From: Crocodylus rhombifer
Taxonomy: Eukaryota; Chordata; Crocodylia; Crocodylidae
Reading direction: 5' to 3'
Assembly (NCBI GenBank): GCA_038503035.1
Contig: JAVSML010024717.1
Location: 1-64,000 of the forward strand
DNA length: 64,000 nucleotides
Every line of letters begins with the position of its first letter. Position 1 is the stretch's first letter. A program made the position numbers and the translations under genes. This document shows, one piece after another, positions 34,033 to 45,958 of this stretch. The notes under the pieces are model-generated. The model had not been told where the DNA came from. It saw only the letters and a list, made by a program, of their open reading frames with translations, and did not search any database.

Positions 34033-34410
34033 CCAGACTTAAGTGATGTAGGTTAAATTGGTTTATTGAACATCTGTCCCAGATACCCTCCAGCTTCAAG
34101 TTAATTCACAGTCCCCCAGAATCCCAGGAAGCTTTGCATCCACCCTGCAACTCCCTTCTCACAGGGTAGGCAGATTAGCCTTGGCCCAAGCTGTATGCTC
34201 CAGCTTAGCAAGGAGGCATGCTTTAGCACTTCCCAGCTTCTGGCCTGAACCACTGCAGGCATGTGGCTGCATTTCCAGAATCAAAAGTGAACACCTGTTC
34301 ACTTGCTATCAGTTCAATCTACATAATTTAGACTAGCCTGTGAAGATTGAATCAATTCATCATCGGGCGTTTTGACTGTCTGTACTTAGCTATAAGTTTT
34401 GAAGTAACGC

Positions 34411-34859
34411 AGCAGAAGAAAGGGTGTCTACAGTTCCTGGGACTCCTGCTTTTGATTACATCCCACCCTGCTGCTCCTGTTCATGTGCATCAAATCCTGA
34501 AGTGTGCTGGTGGTGATGAAGCCAAACTGGGTTCATACTTTGTAGTCACTCTTGAGACCATGGGCGACTGGTGCCTCCTGAGTCAGGGAGGGCACTTGCC
34601 CTCCCCTCCCCAGTGGCCAGTCAGTGACTGGAGGAGGGGGTCCCTCCAAAGCTGATCTGTGCATTTCTAGGTTTGGTATGTGCTATCAGGAGCTGATAGC
34701 ACACACAACAATTGATAGGTGAGATATGGTCACATATCTACACCTGAGAAACCAAGGGACACTATGTAGACACATATTATTGACACACATTTTTATCCAC
34801 CAGTGCTATCCTAGCATGCATCAGTCAAGGCATTCCTAAAACAGTTAGGTGGGTGATGG
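34411..34859. other. Non-coding stretch with a family C fragment
   Basis: The part 34566-34665 ('gactggtgcctcctgagtc', 'gggagggcacttgccctc') matches the inverted right half of the family C element at 50278-50616. A small perfect hairpin (GCTATCAG / CTGATAGC) lies near 34682-34700. No gene. Confidence 0.5.
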
Positions 34860-35360
34860 TACATTGTACAAGATCCCAGTACAAGACCTTATCTGGGGTA
34901 CTGTGAGCAGTTTAGTTTATCCATGTTTCAGAAAGATGAATTCAAGTGCAACACGTATAGCAAGTGACTACAAAGTTGATCCTGTCACTGAGAGGAGACT
35001 AAAAAGCTTGACAAAACAAAGATAGAGAGAATATGATTACTTTTCTTAAATATGTGAGAAAGGTAAACAGCAGGGAGGGAAAGGAGCTATTTAAGCTAAA
35101 GAGCAATACTGGCACAAAATCAAATACCTGAGTATCAAAAGTAGCATGGAAACTTGAAGGCTTCTAATTATCTGAGGAGCAAGGCTCTCTCCTACAGCCT
35201 CCCATTGAAGAGCAGGGGCAAAACAAACCAAGCAAACTGTGTTATGTGGAGCTTGTTAAGTGTATGAATGGTTTAACATGACATGATTGTCTGCGATAGC
35301 AGGGGAATGGAATTAATTAATTAATCACCTTACAGACCTATGTCATATGTTCCCAAACTG
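34860..35360 (+). mobile_element. Ancient CR1/L3-like LINE relic, 3' part
   Basis: Sense-strand remains of a LINE C-terminus are recognisable: LIWGTVSSLV, 'gagaggagactaaaaagctt', the block 'gagctatttaagctaaagag' (split form of ELFKLKD) and 'ggcacaaaatcaaatacc'. It ends near 35360 with a CR1-like 'cagacctatgtcatatg' tail. It is too decayed for subfamily assignment. Confidence 0.65.
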
Positions 35361-36504
35361 ATAGATTCATAGGTCTTGACCTTCCTCCCGTCTGCTGTAC
35401 AAAGACACAAAAACACTATTCCCTTCTCAAATCAATGTCTATAACAAATATATGCATATATTCTGTTGAGTGTACTTATAAATTAACTTTGCATACACCC
35501 ATTAAGCCTTTCTCTTCTCAAATTTGAGTGGCTACTGTAACTCTAAAAAATAGCAGCCTGATGTTTGGAGAGGCTTACCACACCCAGCTTCATCTGAAGT
35601 CAATGAAGGAGCTGCTGCAAAGTGAACACTTCATAGACTGATGGCCAGGATTAATTTTAGTTATCCCCTAACTTGACCACAGTCAACAAACACATTTTTA
35701 AATGCATTAAACCTTTTTAACACTAAGGCCAGCTGCCGTTTATACTGTGCGAGCATTTTTTTTAAAGCATCTCTTTCCCCAGGCTAGACACGGCTTTAGT
35801 GTTGTGTGTACCGTGGAAGTAACACATTCAGTCTTTAAAGAAAGGGAACTTAATTGCTGTGAAGTGCCATACAATCCATACAAATGTGGTGCCTGGACCA
35901 GAATACATACAGATGCAAAGTAGTGGATAATAACTGCAGGAAAGCAAGAAGCAGGAAGTTGGTAAAACATTAAATCAAAAGAAGTACAGCTGTGGATTCT
36001 GTTCAAATGATATGGTTGCAATGTGTTTCATTATTGGTGCCATTTGCAGTTAGCACTAATGACCCCCTGTTTTTCTAGTCTCAGCAAGACCTGAATAGCA
36101 CCTATGTATGGAAGTGGGCTGGAGTACTAGGTTATCCTTCTAGCACACTTGGTACTCAGTGCACAGCTGAATGAATGCCAAGAGGAAATATTTTAACTGT
36201 CATCTGCATCTCAGTTTGTGCACATTTTTACTGGGAGTATTCCTGGACCTAACACAGATTCATAGGAAAATAGAAGGAACAAGGCTTTCTCTTTCTGTAT
36301 GGCCAAATTAAGATCAGCCCAAGTGATCTTGGATGCTTGGGGAGAAATTGAGATGGTCCCCATAGCAGAAGTCGGTGGGGAATAGGCCAGCAGTTGCTAA
36401 AAGCAAAGGAATCCATCCATGTGCCAGCAGAATATGCTGCATCTCACAAAGATCTACTGTAAAATGTTCCTGTTCTGGTGTGAGAGAACCCCTTCTAGTA
36501 TCAG
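35361..36504. other. AT-rich non-coding stretch
   Basis: Nothing recognised. Confidence 0.5.
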
Positions 36505-36740
36505 GAATCTAGGCTGTAGTCGTGTTGCTCTAAGCACAAAGGCAGACAAACTCTTTGGGTAGAGGCAATATCTTTTATTAGACCAAATAAATAGTTGCAA
36601 AAAAGTTGTTCTTTGCAAGCTTTCAGACACACATGTCCTTCATCGGGCAAAAAAAAACAAACCAAAAACTGAAAATGGTGAGAGAAATGCAAGCCGGTCA
36701 CAAATCTCTCAGTGGCCATAAACTCGTCGTTAAAATTTTA
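36505..36740 (-). mobile_element. Penelope-like element relic with hammerhead-like core
   Basis: Read on the minus strand: CCGATGAAGGACATG, then GTGTGTCTGAAAGCTTGC, then 'tttggtctaataaaagatat' and 'aacacgactacagcctag'. The CCGATGA and GAAA boxes (36640-36646 and 36621-36624) are one change away from the CUGAUGA...GAAA core of a hammerhead ribozyme. Such cores are known in the terminal repeats of Penelope-like elements. No reverse transcriptase or GIY-YIG frame remains in the window. Confidence 0.6.
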
Positions 36741-37395
36741 ATCCAAGTTGTTGAAATGGAGACTGGATTTCTTCATACCTGAGAAATTTCTGACCATCTT
36801 TAAATTTCTCTCACCATCCCCAGGATGTGTGGCCCTGGATCTGCAGGGGGCAGGGCAGGGCAGGGCAGGGCAGGCTGCAGGCTGGGGCCAGTGCCTGGCT
36901 GTTCTTGGCAGAGAGGGGGGAATGGGCTGCACTCAAGGTAGGCAGCAGTGGTGCTGGGAGAGGCCACCTCCCACTTCCCAGGGGGTCAGGCTGGCTAAGG
37001 TGAATTTTGGGGTAACTGCAGCACCCTCCCCACCGCCACAGCCCCAATGCCACTGCCACTCACCTCAGCCCACAATAGAAGTCTACCCTGCCCCAAGCAG
37101 ATTCAGGAACACACATTCCCCATGCCTCCCAGGGTACACGTAGCAGCAGGAGCCATGATCCCTGGATCAACCACTCGCCGTTTAGTCCTGCGCCCTGCCA
37201 GCTGCGCAGTGCCTGCCCCTCCCCTAGCCCCAGCCCCACTCCCTCCCCACCCCTGCTGCAGCTTCTGGAAGCCCTTGGCCGGGCTGCCTTGAGGCCCTAC
37301 CACTGCCCCATGTTTGGGGAGGCTAAGCCCCATTAGCGCCCCGCTTTCGCTGCCTATGCCTTTGCACTTACCAAAGTAAAAGCACAAAGTGATTT
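36741..37395. mobile_element. GC-rich repeat with hAT-like end
   Basis: From about 36830 the sequence is GC-rich. Its right side read inverted ('gcgaaagcggggcgctaatg', then 'ggggcttagcctccccaaac') resembles the end of a hAT-type element found widely in reptiles. The left end is not resolved. No transposase frame; the frames here are chance products. Confidence 0.35.
36845..36875. repeat. (GGGCA)n minisatellite
   Basis: Five tandem GGGCA pentamers. Confidence 0.85.
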
Positions 37396-38446
37396 ACATA
37401 AAAGATGCCTATATTTTTATTTGCATAAATATTTCCAGTTAAATGGATCACTTTAGACAATAGGTGGTATGAGTGCTGGAATGAAAGTCAACTATATATG
37501 TACCAAAATTGCCTTTTGGTGAAGAGAAACATGAATGGAAGAGCAGGGATGGCGTAAAATGATATTATTTATTTATCTAGTGATTGCAAATCTGCCAAGA
37601 AGTTCAAAGTTATTAATCCTTTTAGTTTGTAGAAAGGTTAAGGTATATTGTAAGATCTGTTTCTCAAGCCAGCCTGTCTACACTATGGTAGCTTCAGCTC
37701 CCAATGAAGTCTATGTGAATTTTTCCATTGACTGGAATAGATGAATCAGGCCCTTCATTACTAAAGTGAATCACAGATTATTAAAAATAAAATATTGGTA
37801 GGGCAGCATTATATTACAGCAGTTCTCTTTGAGGCAGCAGGACTCAATAGTAATATAGGACCCCCTGAAGTCATACAATTCTTATATGAACAATAGCTAG
37901 ATTGCCTTCAAGTACTTCCATTTTTAAGTCTTTTTCACTTAAAATCATTCAATTACTGATTGCTTATGCATTCATTAGAAACATAAATTAAAGCATTATC
38001 GTTTGCATAACTAACTCTCAACTTGTCTTGTATTTGAGCTGAAACACTATGGGAGGGTCAAAAAACTCTGCATCAGTTCAATGGATCCCAGGTCCCCAGG
38101 AAAAGAAGCAAAAATTAAACAATCAAAATTAATCAGACTTGCTGAAGAATTTATTAGCTATTGACTGAAATGTAAGAACTGCCTAGAAATATAAACATGT
38201 GATTTAATTTCCTTTGTCCAAACTTGCTTGATTAGGCCTATAACAATCCAAGCAAATCAAGATAAGGTGACAAAGAAAACTGGATATCCTTGATGTATCA
38301 GTAAGATTAATTAACTATATGACTATATATGCAGAGCAATTAATACTATTAGATATTATTATCTGTAATATTAATAAACAGTAACAATGTAATAGAAAGT
38401 ACATAGATAAACCAGTATGTGTAATTTCTGTCCCTAGCCCTTATGA
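37396..38446. other. AT-rich non-coding stretch
   Basis: Nothing recognised except a short dispersed-repeat block at 37690-37757 ('ccattgactggaatag' ... 'gaatcaggccc'). Confidence 0.5.
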
Positions 38447-38981
38447 CACGGATGGGCAATTATTTGGGCTTGCAGGCCACATAGGGAGTTTTGATGAGCT
38501 GTCGTGGACTGGGTCAGCACCACTCTCCTCACAACAGCTCACCAAAACTCCCAGGGCACTTGGCTGGGATGGGGCTGTGAGCAGGCAGGGAGTGGCATCC
38601 AGGAGTGGGATGGGTGGGCAGGGTGAGAGTCTGGATCTTGGGGTGGTGACAGCACATGGCCAGAGCCCAGGGCACAGCCATGATCTGCTGCCCGCACAAC
38701 CCTGTGATGGGCACCGGTTCTGCAGTCAAGGGCATGCAGAGGTCAGATTGAGGCTGTGCTGTCATGGCCCAGTAATCTTGGGATGTCCATGGAGACTGGC
38801 TACGAACTGCGCAGGCAGGGCACATGTCCAAGTGGATGGGATGGTGCCACAGGCAGGCAAGAGCTGCAAATGGGGATGAGCCCAGGATCTTGGAGAGGTG
38901 ACAAAGGCTCAGGGCAGAGCTGCAATCCACTCCTCGCACACCCCTGCCTGCAGAACCAGCACCTGTCACAGGGTTTCCAGT
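38447..38981. mobile_element. hAT-derived element, left end present
   Basis: The left end CACGGATGGGCAATTATTTG is a typical hAT terminus. The interior contains the same unit twice ('ggatcttggggtggtgacag' near 38632 and 'ggatcttggagaggtgacaa' near 38884), and this unit also occurs in the element at 13072-13900, so the two are related. A matching right terminus is not seen. The flanks CCTTATGA (38439-38446) and CCTTATTC (38982-38989) agree at six of eight positions, a weak candidate target duplication. Confidence 0.65.
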
Positions 38982-40328
38982 CCTTATTCCCATCACTATT
39001 TATATATAAAACAGTCACTGATTTTACAAAATCATAACATGATCCTGGGACCAAAACTCAGAACACTCTTGCCAATTTGGGGCAGGGGAGAGGCTTTATA
39101 TGTACAGTTTATACGATGGTCTATTCTACATGCCTTAACCAGGCAGTACATATGAAGATATGCTTTTACAGAATGCTATCAACAAGAACAGCTACTAGTT
39201 ACAGAGTATGTTAGACTCCATTAGAAAGTCTCCATTATAAAATCTCTTGCTTTTCCTATAAAAAGATTTTATTATCATGCCCAGAGAAGGAAGAAAACCA
39301 ACACGAAAGGTAATAAGAAATAATAGTTCGGAAATAAAACCTCCACACTTCAAAATGTAACAGAAATATTCTAATAAAGATGGATTAAATAATAAAGATT
39401 TAAAGCTCAGCATTAGTCAACAGGTTCTTTGTGTTAAATGAGCTTCAAGTTTGGAATTAGAACCATTTTGCACACACTGAACACATTAAATATGACCTTT
39501 AAGCTTCAATTTTCTGCGTGGGAGTGTAAGGTTAACGAAATAGCTGAAAGATCATATTTGTAAGAAATCTGCCTGCTAGTGGGAGAAATGGTAAACCAGC
39601 CAATGCTGTTAACATTCTTTACAAAGAGTCAGTGGACTCTAAGGTCTGACATGTTATTTATTTGATAAAGTGTTTTCTTCTTGAGCCACATTTTTGTATT
39701 TCCTTGTTTTCTTTAGGTTTCTCATGACTTCAAGTGTAAAATGAACAAGATAAACTTTTGGTTAGGCCAATACAATATATCCAAAATCCTGGGAAAGTTT
39801 AGATACACAGAGAATTTTGTAGCTATGGCATATTTCTTTTTCTTTGGCATGTGCCAAACAACAAGACAGTAATTTAAGGGTAAGCCATCATGACACAAGA
39901 CAATACCACGAAGAGATACGCTGCCTCCACTTTCAAAGTTAGTTCTGCTCAGAAGCAAGGCTTATTAGCCTAGAAACAGCTTCCCATTTATTTACCAGTA
40001 ACTATTGCTGTGAATAGCAACACTTTACTTTGTAACATTGTAGCTTTGTAGGCATAACCTGGTTAAGACATCAATGAAAAGTATGATTATATTATACCCC
40101 AAATAAGCATGCATTATAGTTAAAATGGAGGAAGTGCCTGAATGCACACCAAAAAATCAAGCATCACACCAGGATTAAGTGGCAATTGCTGACTTGCTTT
40201 GGGCGATAATATCCATTATTGCAAGCATGAGAGGAATTTAAAAGAGAGTAATGAGGAAAGACAATGACTACCAGGTCAAAATCTCTGCATCTTTCCATTT
40301 CAGTGGGGTGTCCTCCATCTTCACTGGA
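38982..40328. other. AT-rich non-coding stretch
   Basis: Nothing recognised. Confidence 0.5.
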
Positions 40329-41846
40329 TTTCATAGATTTCATAGACATTAGGGCTGGAAGGGACCTCGGGAGATCATCGAGTCCAGCCCCCTGCCCAAA
40401 GGGCAGGAAGTCAGCTGGGGTCATAGGATCCCACCAAGATAAGCATCCAATTTACTCTTGAAGGTGTTCAATGTAGGCGCTTGAACCACCTCTGCTGGCA
40501 GACTGTTCCAGACCTTGGGGGCTCGGACAGTAAAGAAATTCTTCCCTATGTCCAGCCTGAAACGGTCTTGCAGGAGTTTGTGACCATTCGACCTAGTCAT
40601 CCCTTGGGGCGCTCTGGTGAACAGACGTTCCCCCAGATCCTGGTGGTCACCCCAATAAACTTATAGGTGGCCATCAGATCACCCCTGAGCCTGCGCTTTT
40701 CCAGGCTAAAGAGTCCCATGGCTCTCAGCCTGTCATCGTAAGATCTGTTTTCCTGACCTCTGATCATGCGCGTGGCTCTCCTCTGGACTCTCTCAAGCTT
40801 CTCCACATCCTTTTTGAATTGTGGAGCCCAAAACTGGACGCAGTACTCCAGCTGCAGCCTCACCAAGGCCGAGTACAAGGGGAGAATGACGTCCCGGGAT
40901 TTGCTCGAGAAGCATCTATGGATGCACGCCAGCATTTTGGTCGCTTTACTAGCCGCAGCATCGCATTGCAGGCTCATGTTCATCTTGTGGTCAATGATGA
41001 CCCCCAAGTCTTTTTCTTCTGTAGTGCTAACCAACGTAGCACTGCCGAGCCTATAAGGGTGCTGCAGGTTTTTCCTCCCAAGGTGGAGAACCTTGCATTT
41101 TTTGGTGTTAAACACCATGAGGTTCTCGTCTGCCCATTTGCTGAGCTTGTCCAGGTCAGCCTGGATCACCGGCCTATCTTCTGGCGTGGATGCTTTGCCC
41201 CAAAGTTTGGTGTCATCGGCGAACCTGGCCAGTCCACTCCTAACTCCAATGTCCACATCATTAATGAAGATGTTGAACAGTATGGGTCCCAGGACAGAGC
41301 CTTGAGGGACCCCACTGGTCACAGGGCACCACGATGAGTGACTGCCATCAATCACAACCCTCTGGGTCTGACCACGAAGCCAATTTCCCAGCCAGCGGAT
41401 CGTGGTGGAGCCAAGGCAACAACTGGCCAGTTTGGCCAAGAGGTGATCATGGGATACCAGATCAAAAGCTTTTTTGAAGTCAAGATATATGACATCAATC
41501 TCTTCTCCCTTGACCAGGTGATAGGTCACCTGGTCATAGAAGGAAATGAGATTGGTCAAACAAGACCTACCCAGAACAAACCCGTGCTGGCTGTCCCTTA
41601 GAATGTTAGCCTGGGCCAGTCCCTCAAGGATGGCCTCCTTAATAAGCTTTTCTAAGATCTTCCCCAGGATAGAAGTCAGGCTAATGGGCCTGTAGTTAGC
41701 CGGATCCACTCTCCTCCCTTTCTTGAAGATAGGCACCACATTGGCCTTCTTCCAGTCTTCAGGCACAACACCAGAGCGCCAGGAGTTTTCAAAGATCCGT
41801 GCCAGGGGCTGGGCTATGACGCTCGCCAGCTCCTTGAGTACCCTAA
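40329..41846 (-). mobile_element. Young CR1 LINE, 5'-truncated, antisense
   Basis: This is the same subfamily as the element at 1565-4319. The 3' tail is at 40329 (CATAGATTTCATAG on the plus strand), followed by the 3' UTR and coding region up to about 41842, where homology stops just upstream of the LKELASVIAQPL block. The endonuclease and everything 5' of it are missing. By eye the shared reverse transcriptase is about 90% identical to the first copy at the protein level. The two copies form a long inverted repeat about 36-40 kb apart. Confidence 0.95.
40597..41842 (-). pseudogene. CR1 reverse transcriptase, N-truncated and frameshifted near C-terminus
   Basis: The frame runs from VLKELASVIAQPLARIFENS through YRPISLTSILGK, YLDFKKAFDLVSH, SGVPQGSVLGPILFN and FADDTKLWGK to [20 protein letters not shown]. 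The catalytic aspartates are kept. Near 40650-40665 a single-base loss relative to the other young copy shifts the frame, so the last 20 residues are out of register. The true C-terminal block (FRLDI, KNFFTVRAPKVWNSLP) follows in another frame down to about 40412. The first residues of the frame before VLKEL come from flanking DNA. Confidence 0.92.
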
Positions 41847-43688
41847 ATACAGACAATTAATTTGGGGGCCTTTTTTCATAAATGGAATTTGTTGGAGATA
41901 AATGATAAAAAGGGGGTGGCGTGTACTTCTATTAGTACTGGTAATATTCTGAATGTAAACAGTATGAAGTTGCACCTTCCATTTTCTTTGGCTTACATCT
42001 AAATGTTGTTTATAAAGACTACAGTCTCTTTGATTCATGAACACTTTGCAAAGTGCTATGCTCACTTTGTTACAGACACATAGGCATACATTAAAAGAAC
42101 ATTAAGGATGCGAAGTCCAGCACTCAGAAGTTGGGAAATGACAAAATTAAGATTGCCTACACAACAATAAATTTGGTCTCCTTGTGCATATGCTTCATGA
42201 TAGAATTGTTAATTACATGGTAGCATAATATTTTTCCCCATGGGACCCCTGCCTCATTCAGGTCACAGAATGGACAGTGATCACAGAATAAACAGTATTC
42301 AATATTTTCTTTTATCCTCATTATTCAATGTTTGGCCCTTGGCCTTATTCATTACACATTATTCAAACCCTGCTTTAGATGCAGAATTATTGATTTCCTC
42401 CTGGGCATTTTTATGGCACACATCACTTTGGTATCTGAGTGCTTCACAAACAATAATTAGTCTCTTTTCTCTGCATCCCTGTGAAATCTTGCTTTCCCTT
42501 CCAGGTACTGTAATGGTTACAAACTGTACTGACCATTTCTGACCTTCACCCCGGGCTTAGTTCTTCATTTTACTCCCACTTTTCTAGCCTAATCTAATCC
42601 TAGTCAGGCCCAATTTCCCCCACAAGGATCTCCAAACTTCCTCTGATCTTGGGATAAAGTCTCCATCCCAGGCTTTTACCCTAGTTTGCTCCAACTTCCT
42701 TGTCCATCCTAATCCAGCTTCCCTAATTCCAGGCTTCATCTGATTTTCTTTCACTCCAAGTTCATGTTCAGTTTCCAGTCTTTTCCCTAAGTATCAAATC
42801 ATAACCTTCCTGCACCTCCCCTCCACCTCCTTTTTCTTTCCTTTCGCCCAATCTATTCCTTTGCCAGTCCCTCCCTATTTCTTTGTATTTGAATCAGGCA
42901 ACTACTTCTTCTACTGTGACTGTCTCCCTCCTCTCAGTTGTTCATAGTGCTACAATGCTCCCTCTCTCAAGCTGCTGGGAGTAACAATTGTAGGCAAAGC
43001 CAGCCTTACCCCTACAGCCCAGAGCAATGGGACTCAGAGCATTTGTTCATTGAACCATGAGAATCCTCCACTGAGCCTTGTAAATGGATATTTTTCCAAG
43101 ACTTATAACACGCCTGCAACTGGACAGTTATTGACCAGGTTAGTAAAAGGCACTTCCCTGATATATGATATATATGTAGCCAAATTTCAAATTCTTGTGC
43201 CAATACATGGAAGCAGAAGAGCTTTTTGTAAAAAAAATGATGAGAATATATTAATATGGGCAAAGTGCTATATTTTTCTTAGCCTAATTTTCAGAAACAG
43301 CAGAACCATTTTTGTTCAAACATCAAAAAAATGACATTGCACCAGACACTTATCATGAAAAACTGTAAAGGCTGAAGTTTAAGTTTGGTAAAGATATCAG
43401 AAACTGAAAACAGCCTTAAAGTAGGAAGTATCATGCAAAGTAATTTATAGGCAGCCCTACAACTCCATTTATAATCAAAATAAATTTTAATAACCAGGCC
43501 TAGATTTTTGCTCATACTGGGTTTTTTTCAGCTTCTTCACGTCTGTACACAAATCACAGGTGTTTCAAGAACAAAATTATTTTTGCGGAGGCATCCCAGT
43601 AGTCCCAAAGTGCAGCAGGGCCTGGATTGGAGACTAGGGTTCAATAAGTATCATTGTGGCTGGGTCATTCTTTTCTAATCAATGTAAC
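41847..43688. other. Non-coding stretch
   Basis: No gene. It is AT-rich except for a pyrimidine-rich block at 42545-42950. Confidence 0.5.
42545..42950. repeat. Pyrimidine-rich strand-asymmetric block
   Basis: About 400 bp in which the plus strand is strongly C- and T-rich, with loosely repeated 'ccaggctt' words. One piece (GTCTCCATCCCAGGCTTTTA, around 42659) recurs exactly near 48908. It may be a degenerate tandem repeat. Confidence 0.4.
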
Positions 43689-43821
43689 CAGGGGTGGGTG
43701 AGCATGACACCAGCCGTAGACACCAGTTTGGCAACTGTGCAGGAATGGTGGACACTGCTGCCGTCTTGGCCGCTACTGGCCCTGACCAAGCTATTGTAAC
43801 CTCCTGACCAGCCCACCCCTG
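43689..43821. mobile_element. Possible small hAT MITE
   Basis: CAGGGGTGGG at 43689 is inverted as CCCACCCCTG ending at 43821, a short hAT-like terminal pair 133 bp apart. No 8-bp target duplication is visible (AATGTAAC against CACTGGAA), so the call is tentative. Confidence 0.35.
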
Positions 43822-45958
43822 CACTGGAAAGCACCCTGCTTCAGACTCATTAGCCCCCACCAGACCCACCATCCCCTGATGGACATAGCTCCAGCTGCCT
43901 ACTCTTCCCCACAGCAGACACCGCTCCCAAGTCAGCTTAAACTAAACTAACTAAACCATCTAACCTCTGCCCCACCTCCCCCACCCCAATGCTTGTAGAA
44001 AGGACATTGTGTTACCTTTGCCACTGGTTTTGCAGCTGCCTTAGCCTTTGCCTTACATCTGCCCAAGCCCATAAGCCAGGAGTAAATATGTGCGCTATCC
44101 CATCTTTGTTTTCATGTGTGTGTGTAGTCCTTTCTTGAACCCTCCCATCTCTTTTCCCTGTCTTTCCTTCTTGGACATCAGTTTGCTTCAATCACCAAAA
44201 ATACATTTTCCTGTTTCACACAACGTTTAAAATCTTGTGATTATTCTTACCAGAGTCCCATGGGTTTCTGCTCTCTAAACTTATATGATGCTTTCAATCA
44301 AAGATGGAAAATTCTCCAGCTGTGCTCTTTAGCACGGTACGAAACAAGCTGATTAGTAACAGCAGCAGCAGGAGGAGTAATTAAAAAAAGAAACAATAGC
44401 AGCAGCAACAAAAATAACAAAAAAACTCAACATTTCCCCCTATTCGCCCTTCTTGCCCATGGGGAGCAGAGCAGACTTTTAAATTGAAAACTTTCAGTTA
44501 ATTCAACTTCTATACACATGATACCAGAAGAAAATAGTTGTTGCCAAATTCACTAAATCAACATAGTTGACAGGATGTAAATGCTATCATTGTTTAAAAA
44601 TACGTAAAGTATTTCTGAAGCCTTTTTTGAAGACCACTGTTTACTGGGCAAATACTACTGGGTAATCAATCTTTATTTATCAAGCTGGTTTCATGCACAC
44701 CACATCTTAAAGAGTTGTAGAATAAAACACATAAAATATCACTGACAGATAAAACAGATTTAACTGCATTAAACAAACTATTCCTGTATAGTGTGATGCA
44801 TATTAATGATGAAAATACTAAAATTTGATCAAAAAGAAAGGTCTTTAACTTTAATTTAAATGCATGAGCAAGTGTGGATGACCTAAAGTTTGTGGATAAA
44901 TAGTCCCGGAAATGTGCGACAAAAGAATTCTGACTGGTCTCAATCATATAATAAGCATGGCTAATTTCCCACAGCAATACAACTCTCATCAAAAGTTAAT
45001 TGAAATCAGTGGAAACTTTCCCTTTGACATTAGTGGGATTTGGATTTTGTCTTAAAAGAAGTTAGAGTCCATTTATGAAGATTTGTAAGGCATTGACCAG
45101 GCAACTTAAGATCTTATAAGTGCTTTTCACGTACTAAACCCATGTAAGAATTTTTAGGTTAGATCTCCACCAATTTTGATTCAAGACATACTTACATTCA
45201 TTATGTTTTCACATGTATTCTTACAAGCTGCCGCAAATCATCTTAACCTTTGATTCCAAGCCATTGCTTTCACTGAAGAGTTTTAAATCAATAACAAAAC
45301 GCGAAAACTCTGTCAGAATACCATGTACCTCAAAAGGATCAGATTTCCAATGTCCACCATTGTCCACCCTGAGAATCCAGATCTGCAAAAGCAAGTTGTA
45401 CTTGGAGTTTGCAAGGTGAGGTGCATGAATGTTTGCATACAATAATACCCACTGAAGAGCATGGGAGCCTCTGAACAGAATTTGAGAGAATCAGACACAG
45501 CAAATATTAGGAAACAGTAGAAGAAACTAGTGAAGTTGAAACTTTCCCATTTGGGTACCTACCACTTTTTCTGTTACCTCTGTACCCTTGTCCAGAATGA
45601 GTCAAAGAAAAAAGGAAAAGACACTGTTTTTAACTGTTTAATTAATAACAGTGGGGCAACACCAACCAGGAGTGTTGGTTTTGTTTAGCCAAAGCTCCTG
45701 CTTCCTACCATGATCCTTTCAAATCCAGATTTTCACACCATTCATATCTATCCATTCATTTGGACTATATAACTTTCAGTTTAAAGCATTCAGCTCTCAT
45801 AGATTTCCATGAGAACTGATGGCCACATTTTAGTTAATTTAGCTAGGTTTCAGGTATTATTCTGCCTCTCATATGTCTAAGTCTTTGCCACTATTACTCC
45901 ATAAAATATACTTTTTGCCTCAGGGATGCTATTCTATTCCACGCGGAATAAAATTCCA
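43822..45958. other. AT-rich non-coding stretch
   Basis: No gene. A short AGC-rich microsatellite-like patch lies near 44360-44410 and a dispersed-repeat block at 45000-45055. Confidence 0.5.

Larger units (their letters stand above)
33565..34410. mobile_element. Family B repeat copy 1, interrupted
   Basis: Left part (33565-33635) and right part (34033-34410) align with a second copy at 47501-48250. Shared blocks are 'tttaagataaacctgg', 'ttcaagttaa(t/a)tcacagtc', 'cttctggcctga' and 'tttttgact'. The two parts are separated by a 397-bp insertion that the other copy lacks. Family B has no coding frame and looks like an old non-autonomous DNA element; the superfamily is not recognised. Confidence 0.6.

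Noticed and set aside
43681..43829. 8-bp duplication around the small hAT-like pair
   Set aside because: The flanks AATGTAAC and CACTGGAA do not match; only the terminal repeat is supported.
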